Positions 44,082 to 54,049 of a DNA stretch of 64,000 nt are shown one piece after another (the stretch's first letter is position 1; every line of letters starts with the position of its first letter). The notes under the pieces were generated by a model. The model ran no database searches. It saw nothing but the letters and a program-made list of their open reading frames with translations, and was not told the DNA's origin. A program made the translations under genes and the position numbers. This DNA comes from Ureibacillus yapensis. Lineage in GTDB: Bacteria; Bacillota; Bacilli; Bacillales_A; Planococcaceae. The DNA lies in the NCBI RefSeq assembly GCF_003515775.1, contig NZ_QWEI01000001.1:600106-664105 (forward strand), in the 5' to 3' direction.

Positions 44082-44669
44082 ATGCCACAGGAAATCGAGA
44101 TTGAATTTAAAAATAGTTTGACGAAAGAACAGTATGAATTGCTGTTAAGAAAATTTGATGTGAAAGATGAAATGATAGTTCGGCAAACGAATCATTATTT
44201 TGATACGCCGGAATTTCATTTAAAAGCTTTATGGAGTGGATTAAGAATCCGTGAAACCTCCAGCAAAATTGTCTGCACATTAAAGGAAAAAACGGCGGAT
44301 CATACCCATTTGGAAACAACGGATGTGTTAACAGAAGAACAGGCACAGCTAATGCTGTCAGGAGAAGCGTTTTTGGCAAACACAGTGAAAGAAAAATTGA
44401 TGAAGCTTGAGGTCCCTATCGAGAAGCTTTCCGTTTTTGGATCATTGACAACCGATCGCGTTGAATTGCCTTATAAAGGCGGCACTTTGGTATTGGACCA
44501 CTCTTTTTATTTGAACCAGGATGATTATGAGGTAGAATATGAAACAAACGAAGAACACACCGGTAAAGAAATTTTTGATCAATTTTTAAAAGAAAATAAA
44601 ATTCCGACGCAAATTGCCGATAAAAAAATAGCTCGTTTTATGAAAGCACTAAAATCAGAGAAAGGTTGA
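44082..44669 (+). CDS. CYTH-domain triphosphatase (YjbK-like)
   Basis: 195 residues with the CYTH (ygiF/ThTPase) fold: EIEIEFKNSLT (the defining ExExK motif, here EIEIEFK), tunnel residues in LRIRET and CTLKEK, and VEYETN toward the end. It hydrolyses a triphosphate such as polyphosphate or thiamine triphosphate; substrate unknown. It overlaps the region just upstream of cwlQ (5 nt between stop and next ATG). Confidence 0.88.
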   Translation: MPQEIEIEFKNSLTKEQYELLLRKFDVKDEMIVRQTNHYFDTPEFHLKALWSGLRIRETSSKIVCTLKEKTADHTHLETTDVLTEEQAQLMLSGEAFLANTVKEKLMKLEVPIEKLSVFGSLTTDRVELPYKGGTLVLDHSFYLNQDDYEVEYETNEEHTGKEIFDQFLKENKIPTQIADKKIARFMKALKSEKG

Positions 44670-44674
44670 TTGTA

Positions 44675-45400
44675 ATGAATCTATCTTCCATGAAAACATT
44701 GATGGAATTACAGGCAATCGGCACCATTGGCAATTCAACTTCCGGCACTCAGCCACTAACAGGCGGAGATTCCATCTTTACGCAAATACTGGAGGAAATG
44801 ACGAGTTCAACTACCTCCTCCTTAACAGAAGCAGAAAACTTGCTCGGGTTTTATTCAAACTTTTCGGATACCGATTTGGCAAACCGTGATTTATACTACA
44901 ATCCACAACTTGGCAATGTATCGGGCTACAATGCTTTATTGCAAAATGACCAGCAAAATGCGGTACAACCTTTAAATAAAGATTATTTAAATACAGCCGG
45001 TTTCGAGAATGTATTGGAAGGAGCAAATGCATATCATGAAATTATACAACAGGCTTCTTCAAAATTTGGAGTTCCCGAAAAGTTAATCGCTGCCGTGATT
45101 AAACAAGAATCCAACTATAACGCAGGTGCCGTCAGTTCCGCCGGTGCAACAGGGTTGATGCAGCTAATGCCAGGAACTGCAAGGTACCTTGGTGTAATGG
45201 ATTCAACCGATCCGGCACAAAATATAATGGGCGGTACAAAATATTTAAGCCAAATGCTTGAAAAATTCGATCAAAACATTGAATTGGCTTTAGCTGCTTA
45301 TAATGCCGGGCCCGGAAATGTATCAAAATACGGCGGCATTCCTCCATTCAGAGAAACAAAGAACTATGTACAAAAAGTTATGAACTATTATCAAGCATAG
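44675..45400 (+). CDS. cwlQ: Lytic transglycosylase/muramidase (YjbJ, CwlQ-like)
   Basis: 241 residues from an ATG at 44675 with AAAGG upstream. The C-terminal SLT domain (about 115-241) shows the catalytic Glu in IKQESNYNAGAVSSAG, then GLMQLMPGTARYLGV and LAAYNAGPGNVSKYGGIP, diagnostic of family 1 lytic transglycosylases. The first 110 residues are low-complexity, Gln/Asn/Ser-rich, without a clear signal peptide, as in YjbJ. B. subtilis CwlQ cleaves glycan strands both as a muramidase and as a transglycosylase. Confidence 0.9.
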   Translation: MNLSSMKTLMELQAIGTIGNSTSGTQPLTGGDSIFTQILEEMTSSTTSSLTEAENLLGFYSNFSDTDLANRDLYYNPQLGNVSGYNALLQNDQQNAVQPLNKDYLNTAGFENVLEGANAYHEIIQQASSKFGVPEKLIAAVIKQESNYNAGAVSSAGATGLMQLMPGTARYLGVMDSTDPAQNIMGGTKYLSQMLEKFDQNIELALAAYNAGPGNVSKYGGIPPFRETKNYVQKVMNYYQA

Positions 45401-45411
45401 AAAACATTGAC

Positions 45412-45511
45412 AAGCACAAGCCAGCCCGGGTCCCTTTAAGGCTTTGGGTTCCCTCTTTCCTTTATGTACGGTAATTTCGCCAATCATGGAACGCACAGGG
45501 CGCTTGTGCTT
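45412..45511 (+). repeat. Inverted-repeat element after cwlQ
   Basis: AAGCACAAGC (45412-45421) and GCTTGTGCTT (45502-45511) are perfect 10-bp arms about 80 nt apart; inner GCCC/GGGC extend them. The right end GGCGCTTGTGCTTTTT differs by one base from the end of the dispersed GC-rich repeats, so this may be a diverged copy doubling as a terminator. Confidence 0.45.
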
Positions 45512-45708
45512 TTTCGTTACTTTTTTCCCATTTTTCTTTCATTTAGGTTTAGCAATGGCATTCCTGGATATGCTATTTGTTTGAGAAAATAGAAATACGT
45601 TGATAGAATGTAGATATCACAAAAAAATTCTAATTGTGACAAATCACTAAACGGTATACATTACTCTGGCATTCTTACGTATACTAAACGAAGTAAAGGA
45701 GTACACCT

Positions 45709-46104
45709 ATGAATCGAAAATATACGATTCCTTACGAGGAAATTGGTGCTGAAAAACTTTCTGAGCTCCTTCACGCATTTTACAAACGCGTTGCGAGTCA
45801 TCCACAGTTAAAACCGATTTTCCCGGACGATTTAACTGAAACAATTAGAAAACAAATTCAATTTCAGACCCAGTACTTAGGTGGGCCAAATATATATACT
45901 GAAGAACACGGACATCCAATGCTAAGAGCTCGTCATATTCCATTTAAAATTACGCCTGACCGGGCGCAAGCATGGTTGGAATGCATGAAGGAAGCAATGG
46001 ATGAGGTGGGACTCGAGGGGAAATTCAGAGAGGTATATTACCAACGACTTGTCTTAACGGCTAATCATATGATTAACTCGCCAAATGAAGATGAGGAGGA
46101 ATGA
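45709..46104 (+). CDS. Truncated haemoglobin (group II, YjbI-like)
   Basis: 131 residues. trHbO motifs: IGAEKLSELLHAFYKRVASHPQLKPIFPDD, FQTQYLGGPNIYTEEHGHPMLRARHIPF with the proximal His, and AQAWLECMKEAMDEVG containing the conserved Trp. It binds heme and reacts with O2/NO or peroxide. Cotranscribed with the SpxH gene (4-nt overlap), which links it to oxidative or disulfide stress. AAAGGAG precedes the ATG. Confidence 0.92.
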   Translation: MNRKYTIPYEEIGAEKLSELLHAFYKRVASHPQLKPIFPDDLTETIRKQIQFQTQYLGGPNIYTEEHGHPMLRARHIPFKITPDRAQAWLECMKEAMDEVGLEGKFREVYYQRLVLTANHMINSPNEDEEE

Positions 46105-46919
46105 GAGTGGATCATGTTCAATTATTAACAAAACCTGTCGCCGCTTCTATTACGAAACCAATAGAGTTATATATTTTCATAGACCCGCTTTCTGCTAATT
46201 CTCTAAGAATGCAAACGGTCTTGCGGAAACTCCAGCTGGAATACGACCATTATTTTACTTGGCGTTATGTTTTAAGCACAAAACTTGCCTCACTGAATAC
46301 ACTGGGTCGTCGGACTAAAGGTTGTTTGACGGGTACCCAATTGGATTTTACGCATCCGGCTTTACCTTCGATTGCCATCAAGGCAGCTGAATTACAAGGA
46401 AAACGTGCAGCTGCACGCTATATGCTGAAACTGCAGGAGCATGCACTGCTTAAAACGAAAGAAGTCAATTCCTATGCCGCTTTAATCGACATTGCAAAGG
46501 AAACGGCCATTGATGTGGAGGAATTCATTTCTGACTTTGGTTCAAAGGAAGCCGCTCGTGCCTTTCAATGCGATTTGCATATCACACGTGAAATGGAAGT
46601 GGATGAAGTTCCAAGCATTGTTTTCTTTAACGAACGCATTGAAGACGAAGGGTTGAAAGTAAGTGGAATGTACCCTTACGAAGTATACGTCCAAATTCTT
46701 CAAGAAATGATGAGTGAAGAAGTTATGAGTAATCCTCTACCATCATTTGATGAGTTATTTGTACGTTACCCAATCCTTACAACTTATGATGTGGCACAAA
46801 TCTATTCCATTACGGAACAAGAGGCTGAACGTGAGTTGAAGAAACGGATGCTTCAGCAGAAAATTGAACGCATTCATAATAACGAAGTAACACTATGGCG
46901 CCACAAACACAAAATATAA
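46101..46919 (+). CDS. spxH: ClpXP adaptor for Spx (YjbH/SpxH, DsbA-like)
   Basis: 272 residues. DsbA/FrnE-like thioredoxin fold: IELYIFIDPL at the first strand, VDEVPSIVFFN with the cis-Pro before the last strands, and a C-terminal helical region (EAERELKKRML). It delivers Spx to ClpXP. The Cys-x-x-Cys of B. subtilis YjbH is replaced by Ser31-Ala-Asn-Ser34 here. The ATG overlaps the stop of the haemoglobin gene (ATGA), with GAGGAGG before it. Its substrate Spx is encoded 4.6 kb away. Confidence 0.88.
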   Translation: MRVDHVQLLTKPVAASITKPIELYIFIDPLSANSLRMQTVLRKLQLEYDHYFTWRYVLSTKLASLNTLGRRTKGCLTGTQLDFTHPALPSIAIKAAELQGKRAAARYMLKLQEHALLKTKEVNSYAALIDIAKETAIDVEEFISDFGSKEAARAFQCDLHITREMEVDEVPSIVFFNERIEDEGLKVSGMYPYEVYVQILQEMMSEEVMSNPLPSFDELFVRYPILTTYDVAQIYSITEQEAERELKKRMLQQKIERIHNNEVTLWRHKHKI

Positions 46920-46961
46920 GCAGAACTCATTCTTAAAATCTATTAATCTATTTTACAAGTC

Positions 46962-46989
46962 GGCAAAGATCCTCTCTTTGCCTTTTTTT
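46962..46989 (+). terminator. Terminator of the yjbI-spxH operon
   Basis: GGCAAAGA/TCTTTGCC stem with 5-nt loop and seven T residues. Confidence 0.85.
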
Positions 46990-47011
46990 ATTGGAAAAAT
47001 TTTTTGAGGCA

Positions 47012-47110
47012 CAAAAAAGAGGCGTCACCAAGTGACGCCTCTTACAAAGGGGATGGGAGAAATGTTCACGTTCAAACAAAGGGGTGTGTTTGTTATGTGA
47101 TTTATTTCAC
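47012..47110 (-). ncRNA. roxS: RoxS/RsaE small regulatory RNA
   Basis: Read on the minus strand, the region carries the conserved RsaE/RoxS core: ATCACATAACAAAC, then CACCCCTTTGTTTGAA, then ATTTCTCCCATCCCCTTTGT, and ends in a GGCGTCAC/GTGACGCC terminator (47017-47043) with a TTTTTT tail. The C-rich boxes base-pair with Shine-Dalgarno sequences of TCA-cycle and other mRNAs in Staphylococcus and Bacillus. The position between yjbH and pepF is also the B. subtilis neighbourhood of roxS. Length about 99 nt; the 5' end is inferred from the promoter. I recognise the core from memory and could not run a covariance model. Confidence 0.85.
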
Positions 47111-47146
47111 GTGTTTACTTTATCATGAAATAATATTGAATTGCAA
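47096..47146 (-). promoter_or_regulatory. roxS promoter with Rex/Fnr-like palindrome
   Basis: Minus strand TTGCAA (47141-47146), 18-nt spacer, TAAAGT (47117-47122). CGTGAAATAAATCACA (47096-47111) covers the start site and resembles both Rex (TTGTGAANNNNTTCACAA) and Crp/Fnr (TGTGANNNNNNTCACA) sites. B. subtilis roxS is repressed by Rex. Confidence 0.6.
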
Positions 47147-47250
47147 CATTACTAAAATAGTTTCACAAATTCGTCAAATAGTAACCGTTTTCAACAGGAA
47201 ATGCCAATACATGTCCTTAAAAAGGATACAAAATAATATCCTAAACAAAT

Positions 47251-47286
47251 AAAATGTCCCGTAAATGAGCAGCTACGGGACATTTT
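47251..47286 (-). terminator. Terminator of pepF
   Basis: Perfect 13-bp stem AAAATGTCCCGTA/TACGGGACATTTT with 10-nt loop, T-rich on the minus strand, just past the pepF stop. Confidence 0.85.
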
Positions 47287-47289
47287 CGT

Positions 47290-49098
47290 TTAACCTTTGA
47301 TTAATAATTTCTCTAACTCATTCAACTTCTCTTCGAATACTTTGCATGCGTCGCGAATTGGTGTTGGAGATTCCATATCCACCCCAGCAGCTTTCAACAC
47401 TTCGATCGGGAAATCGGAACATCCTGCCTTTAAGAAGTTGTTGATATAACGTTCTACAGCAGGTTTCCCTTCTTGCAGAATCTGCTTGCTTAAAGCCGTG
47501 GCTGCGCTTTGCCCTGTGGCATATTGGTAGACATAGTAATTATAGTAGAAGTGAGGTATTCTTGCCCATTCCAGACCGATTTCCTCATCCACAACCATCT
47601 CGTCGCCAAAATACTGTTTATTTAAATCATAATAAACTTCAGTTAAACGCTCTGCAGTAATAGCCTCGCCTTTTTGGTCCAGTTCATGGATCAAATGCTC
47701 AAATTCTGCAAACATCGTTTGACGGAATACCGTACTGCGGAACCCATCCAGCCAATGATTCAATAGATAAATTTTTTGCTGTTCATCTTCCGTTGTTCTC
47801 AATAAATAATCAAACAAGAGTTCTTCGTTGCACGTTGAAGCCACTTCCGCCACAAAAATCGAGTAGCTTGCATAAGGATAAGGCTGGTTTTGGCGTGTAT
47901 AGTAACTATGCATACTATGGCCAAATTCATGTGCAAGTGTAAATAGATTGTTGACGTTATCTTGCCAATTCATTAAGACAAATGGATTCGTTCCATAAGT
48001 TCCGGAAGAATATGCCCCGCTTCGTTTCCCTTTGTTCTCCAGTACATCTACCCAGCGGCTATCCAAACCTTTTTGGACAGTTGATTGATATTCATCGCCA
48101 AGGGGTTCAAAGCTCTTGACCATTAATTCCTTGGCCTTTTCATAAGGCATTTCAATTTTCACTTCTTTTACCAACGGTGTAAATAAGTCATACATGTGCA
48201 GTTCTTCTACGCCTAACACTCGTTTACGCAAAGAGATGTAGCGATGTAAAATCGGCAAGAATTCATGGATGGTAGAAATCAGTTGATCATAAACTTTTTC
48301 CGGAATATTATTATTGCTCATCGCTGCATGACGTGCGGAATCGTAGCGACGAATTGTTGCACTTACATTATGTGCTTTTACATTACCCGCTAAAGTGGAA
48401 GCAAACGTATTTTTAAATTTGCCATATGTCTCATACATCGCCTTAAATGCGCTTTCGCGTACTTCCCTTTGATCACTTTCCAGGAACGTAATGTAATTGC
48501 CATGAGTTAACTGCACTTCTTCCCCTTTATCATTTTTAACAAGAGGGAATTCCAGGTCAGCATTATTCAATGCGCTAAATGTCCCGCTGGAAGCTCTTGT
48601 TACTTCCGAAAACTGTGCCAGCAACTCCTCTTTATCAGCCGATAACACATGTGGACGCTGTAAATTCAATTCTGTCAACATTTGACGATAAAGACGTAAA
48701 GGCTCGTATTCTTCAAGATATTTTTCAATGGACTCTTCCGGAATCGATAATATTTCAGGTGTAACAAATGACCAAGCTGCCGAAAGTTTTGCTCCCAACG
48801 AACGAACCCGGCTATCCGTTGCTTGATATTTGCCGTTCGTTGTATCTTGGTCATGCTTTAAATGGCTGTAAACATATAATTTACCAAATCTTTCCGATAA
48901 CTGATCGCTGAATTGCAAAGTGTCGAATAAGTTCTTAGCCCCATCGGCAACTTTTCCTTTAAAGTTTTCTGCTTGTGGAATTAATTTTTCAATTTCTTTG
49001 AATTCTTGCTCCCATGCTTCGTCTGATGGAAAAATTCCATCTAAATCCCATGTTAGTTCTACTGGTACTTGGTCGCGAGTTAACACTTTTTTTGCCAT
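47290..49098 (-). CDS. pepF: Oligoendopeptidase F
   Basis: 602 residues. M3-family zinc site TLAHEFGHSMHSYY (HExxH) with the downstream Glu in FVAEVASTCNEELL; C-terminal ATGQSAATALSKQIL is typical of PepF. It cleaves oligopeptides of about 6-20 residues in the cytoplasm. The start at 49096-49098 was chosen because GGAGGG lies 8 nt upstream. Same place as yjbG in B. subtilis, beside coiA. Confidence 0.94.
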   Translation of the reverse strand: MAKKVLTRDQVPVELTWDLDGIFPSDEAWEQEFKEIEKLIPQAENFKGKVADGAKNLFDTLQFSDQLSERFGKLYVYSHLKHDQDTTNGKYQATDSRVRSLGAKLSAAWSFVTPEILSIPEESIEKYLEEYEPLRLYRQMLTELNLQRPHVLSADKEELLAQFSEVTRASSGTFSALNNADLEFPLVKNDKGEEVQLTHGNYITFLESDQREVRESAFKAMYETYGKFKNTFASTLAGNVKAHNVSATIRRYDSARHAAMSNNNIPEKVYDQLISTIHEFLPILHRYISLRKRVLGVEELHMYDLFTPLVKEVKIEMPYEKAKELMVKSFEPLGDEYQSTVQKGLDSRWVDVLENKGKRSGAYSSGTYGTNPFVLMNWQDNVNNLFTLAHEFGHSMHSYYTRQNQPYPYASYSIFVAEVASTCNEELLFDYLLRTTEDEQQKIYLLNHWLDGFRSTVFRQTMFAEFEHLIHELDQKGEAITAERLTEVYYDLNKQYFGDEMVVDEEIGLEWARIPHFYYNYYVYQYATGQSAATALSKQILQEGKPAVERYINNFLKAGCSDFPIEVLKAAGVDMESPTPIRDACKVFEEKLNELEKLLIKG

Positions 49099-49152
49099 AC
49101 ACAAAACCCTCCGATTCCATTCATTTTGAAATTCGAAAACATGTTTATTTTC

Positions 49153-50286
49153 TCAATAATCAATACCCATTGCAAGAAAATGGGTGCATAACCGCTCAAC
49201 TAAAGCTTCTGCTGGCACTTTTTGAAAATGATTTTGTATCCCCAAAGAATTCAGGATTTGGCAATAAGCTTGTACCACTTCGATTGACTGGGGAGTTTCC
49301 GGGAGTTTTGCCCATTTTAAAAAGAATCGAATGGATGGGATATTTAAATCAGCAATCGTTATTTTTGTAAAAAAGATAAAGTAAAATAATGCGATCTGCC
49401 ATTCAATCGAAAAGACTTTCAATGCTTCACTGCCTTTAAGCGGAATCCCAAGAAAGGATGGCAAAGAATTGATCTGAAGGCGAAGCTCATAAATACTTCT
49501 CAACATTAAGTCATTTACCCCGTGCCTACTTATTAATACTCGAGAAAGCAGAAAGTTATGTTTCAGCAGCTCGTAAATACTCAAAAATTGCTTCAACTCA
49601 CTTTTATTGAGCAGCTTGGGAATAAAAAAGGGGAAGTTTTGTCTGGATAAAGGCAGTACTTGTATTTTCGCTAAATAGCTATTGCCATGTAAAAACATTA
49701 GATTGGAAATATAAAAAAACTGTCGCAAGTTGGGGTTGTAGGACATAAGATAGTGGTGGCGGTCAGACGGTGCCAAAAATTGTTTTGTCTGTTCACTTAA
49801 AGCAACTTTTTGAATTCCTTTTTGAACAATCTTAGCAGGAGTAGCCGGAATCCAGATCGGCGCTATGCTGTCTTTGTTATAACCAATATTTCGCTCGTTT
49901 AAACGCTCGAATGATATGGGGCTGCATTGAAATTCAATGGCATATCTCCTCTCCTGGGCGTTAATTAAAATATCGGGCCGTTGTTTGATGGTGGGCAAAT
50001 AAGCTTCCAGTTCCGCTTGTAAACCTAATGACTTCAGGAAATGATACAACTGCTCTTTTCCTTTTAAGTGCTGTTCCGTTTCACCTTCGGAAAATTGATT
50101 TTCGCAGTGATTCGTTGAAAGATGTGCAAAATGAGGCGTTTTAAAAGTTCCGATTTTAAATACTAAAGGTTCCTTGCATTGTGGACAATAGAATTTAGTA
50201 GTAGTGCGAAGTTGGTGTAATGTTGTGTGAGGCATACTAGAATTCAAAACAAACGGTTCATTTTGTTCCGTATAAGCGACAAGCAT
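49153..50286 (-). CDS. coiA: Competence protein CoiA
   Basis: 377 residues. N-terminal zinc-ribbon-like YCPQCKEPLVFK, then FKTPHFAHLS and the PD-(D/E)xK-like nuclease core QRPDILINAQERRYAIEFQCSPISF (Asp...Glu-x-Gln). C-terminal half is helical and variable. CoiA promotes recombination of incoming DNA in transformation. Neighbours are PepF and MecA, as in B. subtilis yjbF. AGGAGGTAG precedes the ATG. Confidence 0.9.
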   Translation of the reverse strand: MLVAYTEQNEPFVLNSSMPHTTLHQLRTTTKFYCPQCKEPLVFKIGTFKTPHFAHLSTNHCENQFSEGETEQHLKGKEQLYHFLKSLGLQAELEAYLPTIKQRPDILINAQERRYAIEFQCSPISFERLNERNIGYNKDSIAPIWIPATPAKIVQKGIQKVALSEQTKQFLAPSDRHHYLMSYNPNLRQFFYISNLMFLHGNSYLAKIQVLPLSRQNFPFFIPKLLNKSELKQFLSIYELLKHNFLLSRVLISRHGVNDLMLRSIYELRLQINSLPSFLGIPLKGSEALKVFSIEWQIALFYFIFFTKITIADLNIPSIRFFLKWAKLPETPQSIEVVQAYCQILNSLGIQNHFQKVPAEALVERLCTHFLAMGIDY

Positions 50287-50393
50287 AATCTACCTCCTTG
50301 AATTTATTGTAAAAGGAAACATGCACTATATCAATTGAATTTGTAAATTATAGCCAAGTTTAATTTTTCAACAATCCGGAGGCACAAAAAAAG

Positions 50394-50413
50394 AGATGCC
50401 TGGATAAGGGCAC
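50394..50413 (-). terminator. Terminator of mecA
   Basis: GGTGCC/GGCATC stem (one G.T pair) with 8-nt loop followed on the minus strand by TCTTTTTTT. Confidence 0.7.
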
Positions 50414-50429
50414 CCCATTTTTGGCTGCA

Positions 50430-51083
50430 TTATGCAAAGTATTGAATAATTGTTTCAAAGCAATCTTCCGGCATGATGGGCTCGCCATATTCCTCCAGGC
50501 GATATATCGTCATTTTGGAGCCAGTAAGATATTCATTGATGATGGAGCGAATATTTTGACGTTCTTCCTTTTCATCCACATTTGTAAAATCGATTGCTAA
50601 ATAATAGTAATTTTCGAATTTATACAGCGATGACTGCAGTCCAAATGAGACGAGGCGGTTTGCCACAGGAATGATTTCATCAATGTCTTTAAATTTATAT
50701 AGAGATACATGGTTAATCCCTTCAAGATTTGCATCATCTTCATCGAAGGAACCAAAGATGGAATCATCTAAATTCTTGTGATTTGCGGCATCTCGATGTT
50801 CTTCAAAACTTGATAATAATGAGTTGGACTCTCCATCTGAATTTATGTTAGCTCGGGTTACAATAACCTCGAGACCATGTTCTGAAGCATTTACATGTAT
50901 CCAAATTGGCCCATCAAGATCAAAGTAATCTTCTGTATTGATTTCTCCAATCATATCCCAGAAAAGTTCTTCCCCTTTTGCTCTATTATACCAAATCTCT
51001 TCACGACTATATCCGCGGTCCTCGATATCACGATACGTAATAAAGAGCTTTATTGTGTTTTCGTTGACGCGTTCGATGTCCAT
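50430..51083 (-). CDS. mecA: Adaptor protein MecA
   Basis: 217 residues: N-terminal substrate-binding domain (MDIERVNENTIKLFITYRDIEDRGYSREE..., about 1-80), an acidic linker (SSFEEHRDAANHKNLDDSIFGSFDEDD) and C-terminal ClpC-binding domain (about 125-217). MecA activates ClpC and targets ComK and other proteins for ClpCP degradation, tying competence to proteolysis. Alone on its transcript, with a terminator at 50394. Confidence 0.94.
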   Translation of the reverse strand: MDIERVNENTIKLFITYRDIEDRGYSREEIWYNRAKGEELFWDMIGEINTEDYFDLDGPIWIHVNASEHGLEVIVTRANINSDGESNSLLSSFEEHRDAANHKNLDDSIFGSFDEDDANLEGINHVSLYKFKDIDEIIPVANRLVSFGLQSSLYKFENYYYLAIDFTNVDEKEERQNIRSIINEYLTGSKMTIYRLEEYGEPIMPEDCFETIIQYFA

Positions 51084-51504
51084 TAGACTTCAACTCCCTT
51101 CACAGTCATTCGTTGAAAAACAAAGAAAGCGTTCTTAGTATGTTTTGCATTGCGATTGTTTAACCATTTAAAAATGAAATGCGCCTTGGCTTTTATAGCA
51201 GGATTTTCCGTATTCACAGGAGACGGCGATCCTAAGCCAATTTTCGAATTTTTTATAAACAGTCAATGCAGTTTCATACAGAATAAAACATTTTCTATAT
51301 ATCTATGCGTTATTCTATAATTCTATTGTATGATGACCTAATTAAAATGAAAAGAAAAAAAGCTTATAAACTAAAATAATTTGAATATTGAAATTGTAGA
51401 TGAGGACAATCATGAAATCAAGTAGAAATTTTTAAAAATTAAGTAAAAAAGGTGAAAAGACATTTCTTATAAAGACATGGATTATGTAACTTTTCAGATA
51501 AAAA
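51084..51504. other. Intergenic region upstream of mecA, no gene seen
   Basis: About 420 A/T-rich bases between mecA and the spx terminator. No credible coding frame or repeat was recognised; mecA promoter elements must lie here. Confidence 0.5.
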
Positions 51505-51539
51505 ATCGATAAAATCCATCGTTAATGGATTTTATCGAT
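51505..51539 (-). terminator. Terminator of spx
   Basis: Perfect 15-bp stem ATCGATAAAATCCAT/ATGGATTTTATCGAT, 5-nt loop, TTTTTT tail on the minus strand; 29 nt past the spx stop. Confidence 0.85.
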
Positions 51540-51567
51540 TGACTCAACAAAATATTCCAAATAATAG

Positions 51568-51966
51568 TTAATTGACCAATTTTTGTGCTTCAAGCAATTG
51601 GAATGCACGCACTTTCCGAGGAAGGAAGCGTCGGATTTCATCTTCATTATATCCCACTTGTAAACGTTTTTCGTCCAGTATGATTGGGCGGCGCAATAAA
51701 CCAGGATATTCCTGAATCAACTCATATAATTGTTGAAGGGGCAAGCTTTCCAAATCCACATTTAGTTTTTGGAAGATTTTTGAGCGGGTTGAGATAATTT
51801 CATCTGTACCATCTTCCGTCATTCTCAAAATTTCTTTAATTTCGCTGATTGTTAAAGGTTCTGAGAAAATGTTGCGTTCTCTATAAGGAATTTCGTGTTC
51901 TTCCAACCATGCCTTCGCTTTTCTGCATGATGTACAACTTGGTGATGTAAATAATGTTACAATCAT
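51568..51966 (-). CDS. spx: Redox-sensing global regulator Spx
   Basis: 132 residues, ArsC-like fold. The redox switch is Cys11-Thr-Ser-Cys14 (SPSCTSCRK); [14 protein letters not shown] and [29 protein letters not shown] match B. subtilis Spx almost residue for residue, including the Gly needed for RNA polymerase alpha-CTD contact region. It redirects transcription under disulfide stress and is degraded by ClpXP with SpxH, encoded in the same window. The conserved C-terminal tail (LLEAQKLVN) is the ClpXP degron region. Confidence 0.95.
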   Translation of the reverse strand: MIVTLFTSPSCTSCRKAKAWLEEHEIPYRERNIFSEPLTISEIKEILRMTEDGTDEIISTRSKIFQKLNVDLESLPLQQLYELIQEYPGLLRRPIILDEKRLQVGYNEDEIRRFLPRKVRAFQLLEAQKLVN

Positions 51967-52446
51967 TATTACACTTCCTTTCCGTTAGCTTCCTAAATCT
52001 ATTTTAAGTTTTATTAATTTAGAATGAGTTTAATGTAAGATTATGTTTTCATTATATATTATTTTTACCCTTTTGAATATAGCTCCCAAGCAAAAAAAGT
52101 TGCAAAGACGATATTATTTATCGCTAAATATGCTCGAATATACGTAATTCCCATTAATTTGTTGTAGTATACTATTTTTATTCCCCCAATGGATTCAATG
52201 TAAACTACGTTGGTGCAAATTGAATATATTCTCAATTAGCCATTATCAAACGATAAAAATCTAAAATTTCAGTCAAATGCATTAGAGGATGGTCATATAC
52301 TATTGCACGTTACATTATTACCCATATTGTTCGTTTTTCATTCTATTTATAGAAAAAATATTATTTGCTTTTAATCTTGTTTTTGTATATCATTTTTTAT
52401 TGAATACAAAAGGATTTATGGTGAAAAATAATACTAAAAACGATGA
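51967..52446. other. Long AT-rich intergenic region between spx and the T-box
   Basis: About 480 bases, divergent promoter space for spx (leftward) and the trpS leader (rightward). No coding frame or strong hairpin recognised. Confidence 0.5.
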
Positions 52447-52677
52447 TAAAGAGTAGTACACTTGCCTTCCGTGAAAAGAGAGACTGTGGTCGGTGCAAAC
52501 AGGAGACGGAGCAAATGGAATGGACTTTTGAGTGGCTTTATGAAATTACAGTAGTCTAGCCCGGTTACTTCACGTTACGAAGTTTAAGTGGTCATTTATG
52601 ACAAACTGGGTGGTACCGCGGATTCAACATCATTCGTCCCATTACGTGAAAACGTAAGGACGCATGATGTTTTTTTA
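52447..52677 (+). promoter_or_regulatory. T-box leader (tRNA-Trp-responsive) of trpS
   Basis: Contains the T-box sequence AACTGGGTGGTACCGCGG at 52604-52621, the stem I AGTA motif near 52452, and the terminator AACATCAT/ATGATGTT (52626-52677) with a T-run. UGG codons at 52516-52518 and 52521-52523 are specifier candidates, fitting tRNA-Trp. Uncharged tRNA-Trp should favour the antiterminator and so trpS expression. Confidence 0.9.
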
Positions 52678-52683
52678 TGTTAA

Positions 52684-52747
52684 GAAAAGCGCAAGCGCCC
52701 TGGTTAGCCCCGCCACCTCTGATCGGGCTGGGCGGCTTTCGCTGGAC
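52684..52747 (+). repeat. Dispersed repeat, short copy D
   Basis: 64-bp minimal copy: AAAAGCGCAAGCGCCC at the left, CGGGCTGGGCGG...GCTGGACA at the right, TTAGCCCCGCC/GGCTGGGCGG pairing inside. It lies between the T-box terminator and the trpS ribosome-binding site, so it is part of the read-through mRNA leader. Confidence 0.75.
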
Positions 52748-52788
52748 ACTGTTCAAAAAAGTATATATTTTTTAATCAACAAATTTAG

Positions 52789-53962
<1,174 letters not shown>

Positions 53963-54005
53963 GTCCACCATCCTTTAGTATCTTAATATTCATTGATGAA
54001 CATAA

Positions 54006-54036
54006 AAATGCCTTTAGCTTTTCGCTAAAGGCATTT
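54006..54036 (-). terminator. Terminator of fabH-fabF
   Basis: Perfect 13-bp stem AAATGCCTTTAGC/GCTAAAGGCATTT with 5-nt loop and TTTATG on the minus strand. It is 225 nt past the fabF stop, beyond repeat E. Confidence 0.8.
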
Positions 54037-54049
54037 CATTTATCGACAA

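Noticed and set aside
47004-47252. Plus-strand frame of 82 codons between spxH and pepF
   Set aside because: Antisense to the RoxS RNA and its terminator, without translation signal.
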